A stretch of 64,000 bases of DNA from Torymus aiolomorphi. Lineage: Eukaryota > Arthropoda > Insecta > Hymenoptera > Torymidae. The stretch is from the NCBI GenBank assembly GCA_036365515.1, contig CM070877.1, forward strand, positions 54,348,475-54,412,474. The letters run 5' to 3'. The translations under genes were made by a program, and so were the position numbers. The notes under the pieces are model-generated. The model had not been told where the DNA came from and did not search any database. It saw only the letters and a list, made by a program, of their open reading frames with translations. Of the stretch, positions 46,420-57,249 are shown one piece after another (the first letter of the stretch is position 1; each line of letters opens with the position of its first letter).

Positions 46420-47789
46420 TGTAACGGCAGGCGCGTCTGTGTGTGTGTATGTGCGCGAACACGGAGCTCGGATCGAGCCGATCTCCGACGCACGGTATAC
46501 ACACAGGTAGTTGACCGAAAACATAAACATACGGCCTTGGAGAAGGCAAGGCCGACAATTGCGGCATGAGGATTCGCAAGTAGAGTCGGGCTTGTCCTCG
46601 TATGACTCCGGGGGCTTGCGCGTGTGTGTGTAGTTGCTCGCACGTGTAAAGTACCGAGCGCAACTACGACACACAGTGAGCCCCGAAATGAAAACTCGCG
46701 ACAACCTTGCGCGAGGGGGAAGGAGAGCGAGAAACAGAGCCCGGCAGTATCGCTTCTGCCGTAGCTGAGGCAGCTGCTCGTCCCCCGTGCGCGAAGACTT
46801 GGAGAGTCAGAGTGTAGTGCACGAGAGGGAGAGAGAGAGAGAAGCCGCAACGAGCGGTGCAATAGTTCAGCGAAGGAGAGAGAGACGCAGCACGGCGCCG
46901 AGAGCCGCGTTCCCTCGTGGTTGGGAGAGAGAGCCACGCTTAACCGCGGCCGAGAGCGCAAGTGAGAGAGGAAGGGAGCATCGCGGCTGAAGTCAGCTAC
47001 GGCCGAGCCGACTCGCGGGAGCGAGAGAGAGAGCGAGAGCTCCGCGGCCGAGAGAAGAGGGGAGAGAGAGAGAGAGACGCCGCAGCACACGGTAGCCGAA
47101 ACCGCCGAGAGGGTCCGATCAAGCCCTGACTATAGGCGACGGAGGTAAGTCCTGGCCAGGCGATCGCGTGCCTCCCCCCGAGGACGACGAGCGTCCGGGG
47201 AGCGAGACCCGCGCGAGTGAGTGAGGTCGCCGACGCGCGCGCGAGAGTCGATCGCGCGCGGCGATCGGCCTACGTCGGCGCGAGCCGCTTTTGAGCGTAC
47301 GTGGGTTCGACCGCGCACACACGTACTTCGCGTGCGCGGGCGCACCTCCCGAATCGGCGCATACCTAGAATACGCGCCGCGCGTGTAAATAGTGAACAGC
47401 CTCCAGGGCTCCAATAAAGATAATTCGTTGCTTTTATTTGTTCGCGTATTATTTCACGCAGCCTAATTTCAATTCCCTATTCGGTGGCACGGTGAAGAAT
47501 ACCGCCGGCCTCCGCGGTCGCGAGTAAGTATAGTACTCGCGTGATAACTGAGCAGCTGGGGCAGCACGCTCGAGAGAGAGCGCGACGACGAAGTCGCGCG
47601 TTGTAACGGAGCGAAAAGGCGCGGCTGCTGCTGAAAGCAGCCGACGGTGAGCAACAGCACGGAGCTGACGGGCCGCTAATCATCGAGGGTTGGCACGAGT
47701 AAGTGCTCGCGTCTGTTAATTGCTGCGCCGTTCATCGGCAAGTCCGCGTTGAGATATAGCGCATCGAGGACAGCTTTTAGCCCGTTACA
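46420..47789 (+). mobile_element. Solo LTR, 1370 bp, gypsy-type
   Basis: Begins TGTAACGGC and ends AGCCCGTTACA, with GTAT on both sides (46416-46419 and 47790-47793). A 4-bp duplication and TG...CA ends fit Ty3/gypsy. The interior is GC- and GAGAGA-rich with no real gene. An AATAAA lies at about 47412. The surrounding DNA is AT-rich, so the change in composition also marks the insert. Confidence 0.85.
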
Positions 47790-47793
47790 GTAT

Positions 47794-47963
47794 ACGATAT
47801 ATACGAATTTTTATTATTGCTTTAATGACATGAATTTTTATTATTACTTTTATTATTTGAATTGTTAGTATTATTGAACCTTTTGTAACAGAAAATTACT
47901 GATGGTTGAACTATTCCTTTAATTGTTGAATCTCTACGATATTCAACAGTCTACGGAGGGAGG
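47794..47963 (+). other. Gypsy internal end with polypurine tract
   Basis: AT-rich sequence ending in ACGGAGGGAGG (47953-47963), directly before a TGTTACG start. This is the expected PPT position. Confidence 0.5.
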
Positions 47964-48539
47964 TGTTACGTCTGTGACGTATACCTAAAATTAAATTACT
48001 ATGCATATTTCTCATCAGTGATTCTCTGTCACACAAACAACGTGTATGCGAATTTTGACAACGTTTATTCCAATGCCAGCGGGATCATGCCGAAGTGAGC
48101 CCCGATTACGAAAGCATACACGCGTTTAACTCTTGCATATACTTAGCATTTTTGAATTTGAAATCGAACTACACATGGCTTACGCTCATTTAACTTGTTT
48201 AAAAAGATGATCTCGACTCATCGTCAGATCATCTTTAACCCAATTTATTTCTGTCATAAAAAAGTGAGGTGTGCTACCACGAGTCAGTTATTCGTACAAA
48301 GTGACGCGAGTTCCGTTCCACTCCAGCCGATAAAAGGAGTAGTTTTCTAATAAAAATCAATAATTCACTAGTACTAATTAATAGCGCAAACAACGAATAT
48401 ATTATACACACTAATCGAATAGGTAGAACATAGTTATTTGTAAAGCAAATTGCAATTCTAGATCATCTTATTGTAAATTATATAACTCAATAAATAGTGC
48501 AATTATTTGAACGACAGTTATTCATTTCGAAAACCTACA
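47964..48539 (+). repeat. Probable 3' LTR of the split gypsy element
   Basis: Begins TGTTACGTCTGTGACG after the PPT and is taken to end at CGAAAACCTACA (48539), with a CAATAAATAG signal about 45 bp upstream. No second copy is in the window to test the limits, and no target duplication can be checked. Confidence 0.5.
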
Positions 48540-48734
48540 CCAAGGCGAAAAGGTAGTATAATTCAACTATTAATTATCAATCAAAATATAAGAGTAAATT
48601 CTTCAATCGTTCAGGACTTAAGAATTATAAATCATAGCTCAGTTTTTAGCGAAGACTATTTGAAGAACTAAATGATGTGGATCTTTTTTAGCATTTCCTC
48701 TTCCTGCTTTTATAGCTTTGCTATTTGTATATTG
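48540..48734. other. No feature seen
   Basis: Short AT-rich stretch between the probable LTR and the CA-tract repeat. Confidence 0.3.
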
Positions 48735-49725
48735 CTTCCTCCTAGAGGAAACTTTGTGATAGTAATTTTCTGAGTTATTGTAAAACACGTTATAATTGTT
48801 TTTGGAGGTGTTAGGGATCAAAATACATGATTTTTGAAAAATGTCTGTGTGTGTGCGTGTGTGTATATGTGTGTGTGTGTGCTCGTGTGTGTGGGTGGGT
48901 GTGTGTGTGTATGCGTGCATGCGTGTGTGTGTGTGCGTGTGTGCGTGTGCGTGTATATGCCTGGATCTCAGCTCCTACTCGATCGATTTTGACCAGACAG
49001 GTCTCATTTTTTTTTGCCTTTTTTGTATGATGGCGGGTCAAAATTTCGATTTTTGATTCGACGATGCGTTTTTGTTTTATTTCGAATTTTCGATTTTCAC
49101 AAAATTGATTTTTGCTTTTTTTTTATGATAAGATCGAGATATTTGAATCGAATCGATAGCATTCGAAAGAGGATTAAAGTACCTATATTTAAAAAAAAAA
49201 TTTCTCTAACTATCACGGTTCTTTTGTTATTAACAAAAATGTGTTTTTTTTACAAGCTTATAACTCCTAAACTAAACGGTCACTTTTCTTTAGAAAAATC
49301 ATCGTAATGCAGAATATAAATAGCTGTAATCTGTAAAAATTTGAATTCATTTTGTCGACTAGTTTTTAAGAAAAAAATTGAAAAATGAAAAAAATGAGTT
49401 TTGTATGTCCAACAATTACGGGAGTAAAATTGACTTAATCGCTTTAAAATTTCTTGTAGAGGTAGATTTTTGATAGCTCTCGGTCGAGTTCTTTGGGCAA
49501 AATGATTAGTCCAGAAATTTCAGAAATAGTTGAGGTTAAAATTTTTTTAACCTTTTTTTCAAATCGTAATTTTTTGAGAACACCTGCATGTATCAGCTCC
49601 AAATTTATAGCCAATTTTGTATGTAATATAGATAATATGCGTGCGAACATTCATCAAGATCGTACGATTACTTTTTGTGATATTTGATTTTGAAAATTTT
49701 CGTATTTTATAAAGTTATTGCTTCC
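48735..49725. repeat. Interspersed repeat with internal TG tract, copy 2
   Basis: About 990 bp starting TTGCTTCCTCCTAGAGGAA. A TG/CG tract lies at 48845-48958, then ACTCGATCGATTTTGACC and TCGTACGATTACTTTTTG near 49660. It ends where the start sequence recurs (49722), so copies 2 and 3 are head to tail. It supplies the uninterrupted form of the site hit by the piggyBac-like element at 11109. Confidence 0.8.
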
Positions 49726-49870
49726 TCCTAGAGGAAGCTTTGTAATAGTAAAATTTAAAGTTTCGTTAAATCGCTCTAGAAACATGATTAGAGGTGTTAG
49801 AAGTATGTATCACATGATTTTAGAAAATGTCTGTATGGATGTGTGTGTGTGTGTATGCGTGCGTGCGTGC
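49722..49870. repeat. Interspersed repeat, copy 3 (partial)
   Basis: Starts TTGCTTCCTCCTAGAGGAAG, keeps GAGGTGTTAGAAG and TTTTAGAAAATGTCTG, and runs out in a TG/CGTG tract at 49840-49880. Confidence 0.75.
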
Positions 49871-50637
49871 GTGCGTGCGTACAGAAAATGATACAGAAAA
49901 AGATACAGAAAATGGAAATGACATGCGCTGATGCGCGCGTGTTGTATTCCTGCTTTTGTTTTGTAATAGCCATTTATTATTTTTAAGGTTAGAACATTTT
50001 TCTTACATTGGAAATTCCAGAAAAAGCACGCAAATATGGACAGGCATACTACTAGAGACAAGTACCCTATATGTGAAATTTCACAAAGAAAATATAATTT
50101 GAAGTAAAGGTTATTTAGGAATTTTAAAAGTTTTGACGATAATATTACAATCAATTATTTTATTTATTTTTGACACATAATTTAAAAAATAAATTATACC
50201 TATTATTTTATTCATATTTTATACATAATTTAAAAGTTAATAATTTTGAATCTTCTTAAATGAATTTAATTATAATTATGTCATAAATTACTGCAAAAAT
50301 TATAAATTATGTTATTTAAAATTCATTAAAGGAATAAGCAAATTAATTTTGAGGAAGCCACGGGCTAATGAATTGGCAGCAGTTTTTTTACATACATATA
50401 AGTACTAACCTTCATGGTCAAAACAGTAAGTTCATATTTAAAAGCAGAAATTGATAGTTTTCTTTAAAACAAGTTTCCCTTATCCCACAAAGCATATGTA
50501 ACTTATTCTGTGCCTTCTATATCTTTCAGTTTTAGAACCCGAAACGTAATTCCGTTATTACCTGGACAGATTTTAGATTCTTGTAAATAACATTAATCAG
50601 ATGGCTTAGAACACATTGTTGCGTTTATTATTTGTGA
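49871..50637. other. AT-rich region, no feature seen
   Basis: No coding signal on either strand beyond chance frames. A short ATACAGAAAA duplication lies at 49880-49912. Confidence 0.35.
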
Positions 50638-50991
50638 CTAAATTTCATCCAACTCTGTAACACTACTCCCTCTGAAATTCATTAAGTTCGTAAGAAGTAA
50701 ATCACAATTCGCGCAATAGGTATAGAGACAAACTTCTTTGATGGGTCTAAGTAAGGCATATTTTTGTCGCAAACTATAAAACTTCGATTTACCAATTCTT
50801 AATTCGGGATAATCATTTCTAAATGATTTATACGATGCTTTCAGAGTTCGAGTAAGAAAACGTTTAACTTTCTTCTCTTTTTTATCTTTTATTTTAACGG
50901 CAAAAACGTCACTGTTATTAGGACTCTGCCTTGAACAATTAAAATCCTCATTTATATAATATTCCATAACAATTTTTTCGGTGCTTTCCAT
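50638..50991 (-). CDS. Uncharacterised transposon-associated protein (KSKFYSLR family pattern)
   Basis: An open frame runs from 51192, but the likely start is ATG 50991 (MESTEKIVMEYY), giving 117 residues. A 31-bp duplication just upstream shifts frame and explains the extra N-terminal codons. The order VMEYY, a basic patch VKRFLTRTL, ASYKSFRNDYPELRIG, KSKFYSLRQKY, then CLYTYCANCDLLL resembles, from memory, an unnamed protein family found in many copies in arthropod and cnidarian genomes that looks transposon-derived. Cys pairs at the end suggest zinc binding. It appears cut short by the stop at 50638. Function unknown. Confidence 0.45.
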   Translation of the reverse strand: MESTEKIVMEYYINEDFNCSRQSPNNSDVFAVKIKDKKEKKVKRFLTRTLKASYKSFRNDYPELRIGKSKFYSLRQKYALLRPIKEVCLYTYCANCDLLLTNLMNFRGSSVTELDEI

Positions 50992-51049
50992 TGAGTGGCC
51001 TGTGTATGCTTCTGGTATCCATTGAGTGGCCTGTGTATGCTTCTGGTTC
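50988..51049. repeat. 31-bp tandem duplication
   Basis: CCATTGAGTGGCCTGTGTAT and the following 11 bases occur at 50988 and again at 51019. Because 31 is not a multiple of three the two copies are read in different frames. Confidence 0.92.
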
Positions 51050-51192
51050 CGAATAAACACCTTTTTTGTACAAGACTTTTCGCTCTTTCTCTCATGTATA
51101 TTGTGATGTCCAGAAATAAGGATAAAATTTAATTTATTCGTTAAGTATGGTTTCTGATATCGTAGAATACTTTTGCAAGACTTAACCTCCAT

Positions 51193-51459
51193 TTTGTACC
51201 CATTCTATTAGGGGTACACGAAGTATAGTGGATTTTATTTAGCCTTGCGTTAGACTACGTATATAATACACTTACAATTAGTATATACTACTATATATAC
51301 ATATATATATGTACATACACACACACATACACACACACACGTACGCACGCACGCACGCACACACACACACAACCATACTAATGTATATAAACCTCGACAG
51401 TTCTCTATTTTTATGTGATCCTACTACTGATTCCTCGCGCTAACCCCCGTTACCAAACA
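51193..51459. repeat. AT/AC/GCAC microsatellite region
   Basis: Compound microsatellite at 51290-51372: ATAT tracts, then ACAC, then (GCAC)n. The remainder shows nothing. Confidence 0.8.
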
Positions 51460-53390
51460 TTGGAGAGGTGAAACTTAAATTTTATTTCTATAAACGCTTT
51501 AAAGTCATGATTTAATTTCATAGTGTCAGTCATTTTATTTACAAATCGATTTTCCGAATTTATATCAAACATTTCAGATAGAAATCTGCAATCCAGCAGG
51601 CTCTCTTTATCGAATATTCTTATTTTGTTAAAATTAAAATTGTGATTAGTGTTACTTATATGTGTATATAAGGCATTGTTATTATCATATTTTTCGCATC
51701 TTCTTTTTATGTTCTTTTATTCTAATATCTAACCTGCGGCTGGTTTGCCCAACATATGTTGCCCACAGTCATTACAATCTATACGGTTAACCACATTTGT
51801 ATTGTCACCTGTTTTACATGTATCTTTTCCCAATTTTAGAAAACACTTGAATTTATTAGTAGTACTATAGATTATGTCTGCATATTTGTTAAATTAGTCT
51901 GTAATATTTATTAAAGAAGTTTTTCATAATCGGTCTCAATTCTTCCACAAACGGTAGCACTATACGTGGTTTTTTGTTTACTTTAGATCTTTTCCAATTG
52001 TTATTTAAAACTTTTCATCTTTTTTCAATGTGTATATTAACTAGATCTACAGGGTAATCATTTCCAAAAAGTAGTTGCTTTATAAAACTGAGATTTTCGT
52101 AGTGGAATCTTTCATCTGATAATTTAATAGCTTTATAGACCAACGAGTAAATAATTGCAATTTTATTATTCTTAGGCCGTTGTGAGTGAAAGTTCAATAA
52201 CCTCCCAGAGAAAGTCGGTTTTCTGTACCAATTTATTATAATACAGTTGTTTTTAACTATTACTTCTGTGTCTAGGGAACTAATTCTATTATCTCGTAAT
52301 TTTTTCACTGTAACTTGTAAATGATCACTGTACATATTAAAAATGTTTTTTGTATATTCGATCATATTACTCGGCATACACAAAAAGATATCATCTATAT
52401 AACGAAAATAGAAAACAGATTAGAAGCATAGCTTAGATAGCGCAAAGTTTTCAAGGTCATGCATGACAATGTCAGCCAAAATAGGACTGATCGGATTGCT
52501 CATGCCCGAGCCGAAAATTTGTGTATAAAAGACGTTATTAAATTGGAAATGATTATGCGTGGGTATAAATTTAATGACATCTATGAATTCACTGCAACTC
52601 ATATTTACGTAATGATATAACTATGGCCATCTTTTTTCTATTGCAGAGTAGATAAGTTTATTAGACGCATTAGTAAACTTACTCACTACATCCAAACTTA
52701 TAACATCGAATCCAGGACGTATTTTCAGTTTTTCAATTTTTAATTTTAGTTCTAAAGTATTGGCAATGTGGCATTTTGGTTTTTTAAATTTACTTTATAA
52801 AAATTGTGAAAAGCATTTGGACAGATTATATGTAGGTGAATTAATTGTAGAAATAATCAGTCTGACAGGAAAACCTTGTTTATGTATTTTTATCAAGCCG
52901 TAATCTTTAAAAGTTTTGCATTTTTGTGCTATTTTATGTTGTATTTTTGTATCATCACCCATAAAGTTTTTCAGATTTAATTGTTTGATATAATTAGACG
53001 TTTCTTTTTCCAAGGATGATAAAGGGTCGCCTTTCAGTTTTTTATAGTAACGTTCATCTTGGAGTAAGATGTTCATCTTCTCCAAATAAACTGGTTTTTC
53101 TATGACTACTGTAGCATTATCCTTATCAGCCTTGATAAGAAGTAATGCCTTATGATTTTTGATAAATTTGTTAGTGTTATAAAGATCAATTTTTTTTTTC
53201 TTTATATGAAGTAGTAGATAATTCTTTTTTATGGAATTGTTGCAGAATAGAGAGAAATTTACTACGTATATCTGTTGTTTTATCTACTTTTTCATAATAA
53301 TTTAAGTACTTCTCTGAGATTTTAATATATTCTAACTTTAATTTATTATCGAAGCTTTCATTAAATAGTATATTACATACCTAGGCAATT
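51460..53390 (-). pseudogene. Penelope-like element, family C, heavily decayed
   Basis: Minus-strand pieces in order: KADKDNATVVIEKP near 53130, IKIHKQGFPVRLIISTINSP (52900), GSGMSNPISPILADIV (52490), LDTEVIVKNN and NWYRKPTFSGRL (52260), then a GIY-YIG remnant with IDCNDCGQ (51780) and a C-terminal tail to 51480. MSNP stands where Penelope RTs have MGSP or MGGS. It is older than families A and B, judged by stops in most segments. Only one orientation is present here. Confidence 0.82.
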
Positions 53391-53404
53391 AAAATAAGAA
53401 ATGT

Positions 53405-53465
53405 CTCAGATCACATGTAATTGTCGGCCGAGGCGAAGCCGAGGTTGACAAACATGTGATCTGAG
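53405..53465. repeat. Hairpin with GCGAAGC centre, copy 1
   Basis: CTCAGATCACATGT (53405-53418) pairs with ACATGTGATCTGAG (53452-53465). The loop holds GAGGCGAAGCCGAG, with GCGAAGC at 53433-53439. Confidence 0.85.
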
Positions 53466-53499
53466 GCTTTCTTTTTTACCTGCCAAGGTGTGTATACTA

Positions 53500-53586
53500 T
53501 TTTTCTGCCCGACGGCGCCGGAAAGCGGCAACTTCGTTTCGCGCAGGGGCCGGGAAGTTGGCGCTTTCCGGCCGGAGGACAGAAAA
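53500..53586. repeat. GC-rich hairpin
   Basis: CCGGAAAGCGGCAACTT (53518-53534) pairs with AAGTTGGCGCTTTCCGG (53555-53571) with one mismatch. The pairing extends outwards through TTTTCTG/CAGAAAA. No role can be assigned. Confidence 0.8.
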
Positions 53587-53819
53587 TTAAATTTTTCTCC
53601 GTATTAAAGTGTATTTATGACATATTGAGGTAAAGCTATATTCGTCAAATTTATAAGCCAGCTGTTTGTATTGTTTTCAAAAGGGTCGTCAACCTGTCTA
53701 CCTGGTAACAAAGCCTTTCGCACTCTGCCGTAATTATTGCGCAATTGCGCGTGCAATACTGACAATTGCGCAATTATTGCATATTGTCTGCTTCACAATC
53801 TTGGTATACTTCTGCCGCT
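53587..53819. other. Lead-in to tandem array
   Basis: No gene. TTGCGCAATTGCGC-type words near 53738-53776 anticipate the array that follows. Confidence 0.4.
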
Positions 53820-54350
53820 CAGAAATTGCGGTAATCGAGTGCAGCAGAAGTGCGCAAAACTTGCAGCAAGAAAAGTGGAGGTTGGTGGTCGAGCACAGTG
53901 CACTCGTGAGTGCGACAGAATTGCAGCGGAATTATGCACGATGATTACAGCAAAGCACGTGCAGCAGAATTGCGCAAGTCTTACAGCAGGAAAGTGCAGT
54001 TAGAAAAGTTGGAAAAGCGCCCTTGCCAGTGCGTAAGAATTGCAGCAGAATTGCGCACGATGATTGCAGCAAAGTACGTGGAGCAGATTTGCGCAAATCT
54101 TACAGCACAAAAGGGCAATCCAAAAATTCGGAAAAGCGCACTCGCGAGTGCGTAATAATTGCAGCAGAATTGCGCACGATGATTGCAGCAAAGTACGTGC
54201 AGCAGAATTGCGCAAATCTTGCAGCAGAAAAGTGCAATCGAAAAAGTCGGACGTGCAGCAGAATTACGCTAATCTTACAACAGGAAAGTGCATATTGAAA
54301 GTCAGAAAAGTGCAATCGTGAGTGTAAGATACTTGCAGAAAAATTGCGTA
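53820..54350. repeat. 117-bp tandem array, about four units
   Basis: CACGATGATT(G/A)CAGCAAAG recurs at 53938, 54055 and 54172. Each unit repeats GCAGCAGAATTGCGCA. Open frames through it are periodic and not real genes. Confidence 0.88.
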
Positions 54351-54880
54351 CGGTAATGTGTGTTAAATAATAATTGTAAATGTGTAAAAATGTTATATTT
54401 CGGCAAACTTTTTTATATAAATTTACAAAAATAAACATTTAAAAAAATATATATATTTCCATTAATAGTCTGAATTAATCTCAAAAAAAAGTTTAAAAAT
54501 GTGTAAAACAGTTAATTTTTATTACTGTATGTAAAAATAATATTTTTGAACATTTTTAAACATTTATAAACAAAAATAAATATTTATAAACATTTTTGCA
54601 CAGTATAACAAATATTTCCATTAATAAATATTTCCATTAATGTTTATTTTTGTGTATAAATGTTTATTTTTGTATAATAATGTTTATTTTTGTGCTAGTA
54701 TTTAAAAATGTTTTTATTTACAAAAATTTATTTTCAGATTTATTTATTTTTGTTTAAAAATGTTTAAAAATGTTTAAAAAACTATAACAGTGTGTGACGA
54801 AATTTTTTTCACCGCGATCGGTAAAAGAGGCATCCTTCGTGACCCGTATACGCATGCACTGTTTGGTTGGTATCCCAGAC
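54351..54880. repeat. AT-rich low-complexity (TGTTTATTTTTG / AAACATTTTTAAAC)
   Basis: Many copies of short words such as AAATGTTTA and their complements at 54410-54780. No gene. Confidence 0.6.
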
Positions 54881-55834
54881 AGCAAAGATAATCAGAATGA
54901 ATTCTTAAAGTATTCGCCAAATGAATAACATTAGAATTCTTTTGTAAGAATGCTTGAAGAATTCTTAATGAGTACATTGTATTCATCAAGAATTCTTTAA
55001 GTATTCTTTTTTTTGTTTGAAATTTGATCGTTAATAGTACATTTCGACACGGGTGGGGAAGTCGATTATTTAGCTGGTGTGACTTTTTGCACGAGCGAAG
55101 CGAGTGCGAAAAAGTCACACCACCTAAATAATCGACTTACGCACTAGTTTCGAACGGTATTTTATACCACGAGCGCCGAAAAATCATATCAAAGTTGTGA
55201 TTTTGAGGTTAGAGTGGTATAAATAAACTTATAGCATTCGAGAATAACTCAGGTTATCACCGTTTATCCGATTGTAAAGACTAATAATAGAATTCGTTAA
55301 CAATTCATATTTTTATTGAGGTATTCATTTAAAATTCTAAATGAATCAATTTACGAGTTCGAAAAGTATACTTCAGGAGTTCTTTAGGAACTCCATGAAA
55401 ATAAATTTAAGAATGAATTATATTCCTAACCATCATTTAAAAGAAGTTCATTAAGAATTCGAAACTAATAACTTCATGTCCATAAGAATTCTTAAAATGA
55501 TTTCTATGCACTCAAAGTGTATTAAATTTTGAAATCAATGTTTTGTAATATTTAATTATATAGAACTTATTAAGGACTTCGTAAGAGTTCTAAAAATATT
55601 CTTAAAGAGTTCGTAAAGAGTTCGTAAAGAATTCACTGTAAGTTATAAATTATTTGTGTCGCAGGAGTTCCTATTATATCCTCTATTTTGCTTATAAAGA
55701 GCTCTTTAAGTATACTTGAAGAGTTTTCAGTGCAATGCATTATATAGAAGTTATTTCGAAATTTATAAAGAGTACGTTAAGAGTTCGTTAAGAGCCCCTT
55801 ACGAGTACATAATCCAGAATGCAAAACTATGACA
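54881..55834. other. Region of recurring AATTCTTAAAG words, with one long hairpin
   Basis: AGAATTCTT, TCTTAAAGA and AGTTCGTAAAGAGTT-type words recur about every 20-40 bases from 54893 to 55800 without a fixed period. The hairpin at 55059-55138 sits inside. No coding signal. Confidence 0.5.
55059..55138. repeat. Hairpin with GCGAAGC centre, copy 2
   Basis: Arms of about 34 bp (55059-55092 and 55104-55138), starting AAGTCGATTATTTAG and ending CTAAATAATCGACTT, nearly perfect. The 11-nt centre is GAGCGAAGCGA, with GCGAAGC at 55095-55101. Confidence 0.9.
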
Positions 55835-56129
55835 GGAACGATCCGGAGCCTTTATACAATAGCGTGGCGGGTGTGTCAACACGCGCGGGGCGTGATCGTG
55901 GCATTAACACGGCGCCACGCATGGAACAAATTGATTTTCTCCCATCTCCATTTTTATATACTATTGCTCGATTATTCAAATACAAAGAATCGAGAATTAG
56001 TATATAAAAATGGAGATGGGAGACAATCAATTTGTTCTATGCGTGGCGCCGTGTCAACCACGATCACGCCCCACGCATGTTGACACACCCGCTACGCTAT
56101 TATAGAAAGGCTCCCGGCCAGATCGTTCC
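55835..56129. mobile_element. Fold-back element, 295 bp
   Basis: Arms 55835-55969 and 55993-56129 are inverted copies with about 90% identity by eye (tips GGAACGATCCGG and its complement; inner GGAGATGGGAGA). Likely a MITE. No target duplication could be made out. Confidence 0.82.
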
Positions 56130-56620
56130 GTTCCGACTTATTGCATATAAGCCTATTTCATAATGGCTGCCACGTCGTCGCTACGAGCAGGAATTCTCTC
56201 TCGTCGAAATCCAGACGCATCAGATTAAATAGTTGATAATAATATTGTTATTGGATCCAGGTAAGTTTAAAACATTATTTTTAAGTTATAAATTAGAATA
56301 TTTTTGAAAACCGCTGTACATCAATGTTCATTTATTAGTTTTAAAATAGAGCACGAGTACACGTGCTCTATTTTACGTAACCAGCACATGAATAACTTAT
56401 TTATACACAATTATTTTTCTGATATTGTTTTTTTCAGAAGTAAAATTTCATATTTTAGTATTGCGAAAATTTGTTTAAAATAAAAATAATTTTCTTACAG
56501 AAATATTAGGGAGGCAAATTCTAACCTTATTTGATTGATAACTGGGATTAAGCATTGTCCAAGGATCATTTGTAACCATTGTCCAAGGATTTGGTTGAAA
56601 TATAAAGGAACAACGTAAAT
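56130..56620. other. No gene seen
   Basis: Contains GAGCACGAGTACACGTGCTC, a palindrome at 56348-56367, and a short CATTGTCCAAGGAT duplication at 56546 and 56578. Confidence 0.4.
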
Positions 56621-57225
56621 TTTTTTTTTACTTTTGTTCTTTTTTATATTAGCTTTCTTAATTGCATATCCAACAGTGACATGTGACTCGAGCATTCAAA
56701 TATGCATGTGGAATTAAGAAATCTAATGTAAAAAAGAACAAGAGCGTGGCTTAATCCTTTGGCTTCACTATATTCTTTAGCTTTAGCTTAATAACAAAAA
56801 TTAATATAATTTTAGAAATGAGTGAAAGTAAAGGTTAAAGCCACGCTCTTGTTCTTTTTGATATTCGCTTTCTTAATTGCACATGCATCTTAAACATTCA
56901 CATGTGACTCGAGCAATAAGCCTCATTCTTGTACTTTTTTATATTAGATTTCTTAATTGCATATTCAACAGTGACATGTGACTCGACCATTTGAATATGC
57001 ATGTGCAATTAAGAAATCTACTGTAAAAAAGAACAAGAGCGTGGCTTAATCCTTTGGTTTAGTGAACTATATTCTTTACCTTTGATTAATAATAAAAATT
57101 AATATAATTTTAGAAATTAGTGAAAGTAAAGGTTAAAGCTACGCTCTTGTTCTTTTTTATATTAGCTTTCTTAATTTCATATGTATATTCAACATTCACA
57201 TATGAGTTGAGATAATAAACCTCTA
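56621..57225. repeat. 293-bp direct repeat with internal hairpins
   Basis: GAACAAGAGCGTGGCTTAAT occurs at 56738 and 57031. Within each unit TTCTTAATTGCATAT and ATGCATGTGCAATTAAGAA-type segments are inverted, as are GAACAAGAGCGTGGCTT and AAGCCACGCTCTTGTTC. The units may be nested fold-back elements. Confidence 0.8.
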
Positions 57226-57249
57226 TAAATATTATTTACAGAGGATTTC

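Noticed and set aside
46392..47090. 232-codon minus frame inside the solo LTR
   Set aside because: Composition is Ser/Leu/Arg repeats from GAGAGA tracts within an LTR; no domain and no start context.
48639..49056. His/Thr and Cys/Val-rich frames through the TG tract
   Set aside because: Translation of a CA/TG microsatellite.
53666..54321. Cys-rich repeated ORFs in the 117-bp array
   Set aside because: Periodic translation of a tandem repeat, present in all three frames.
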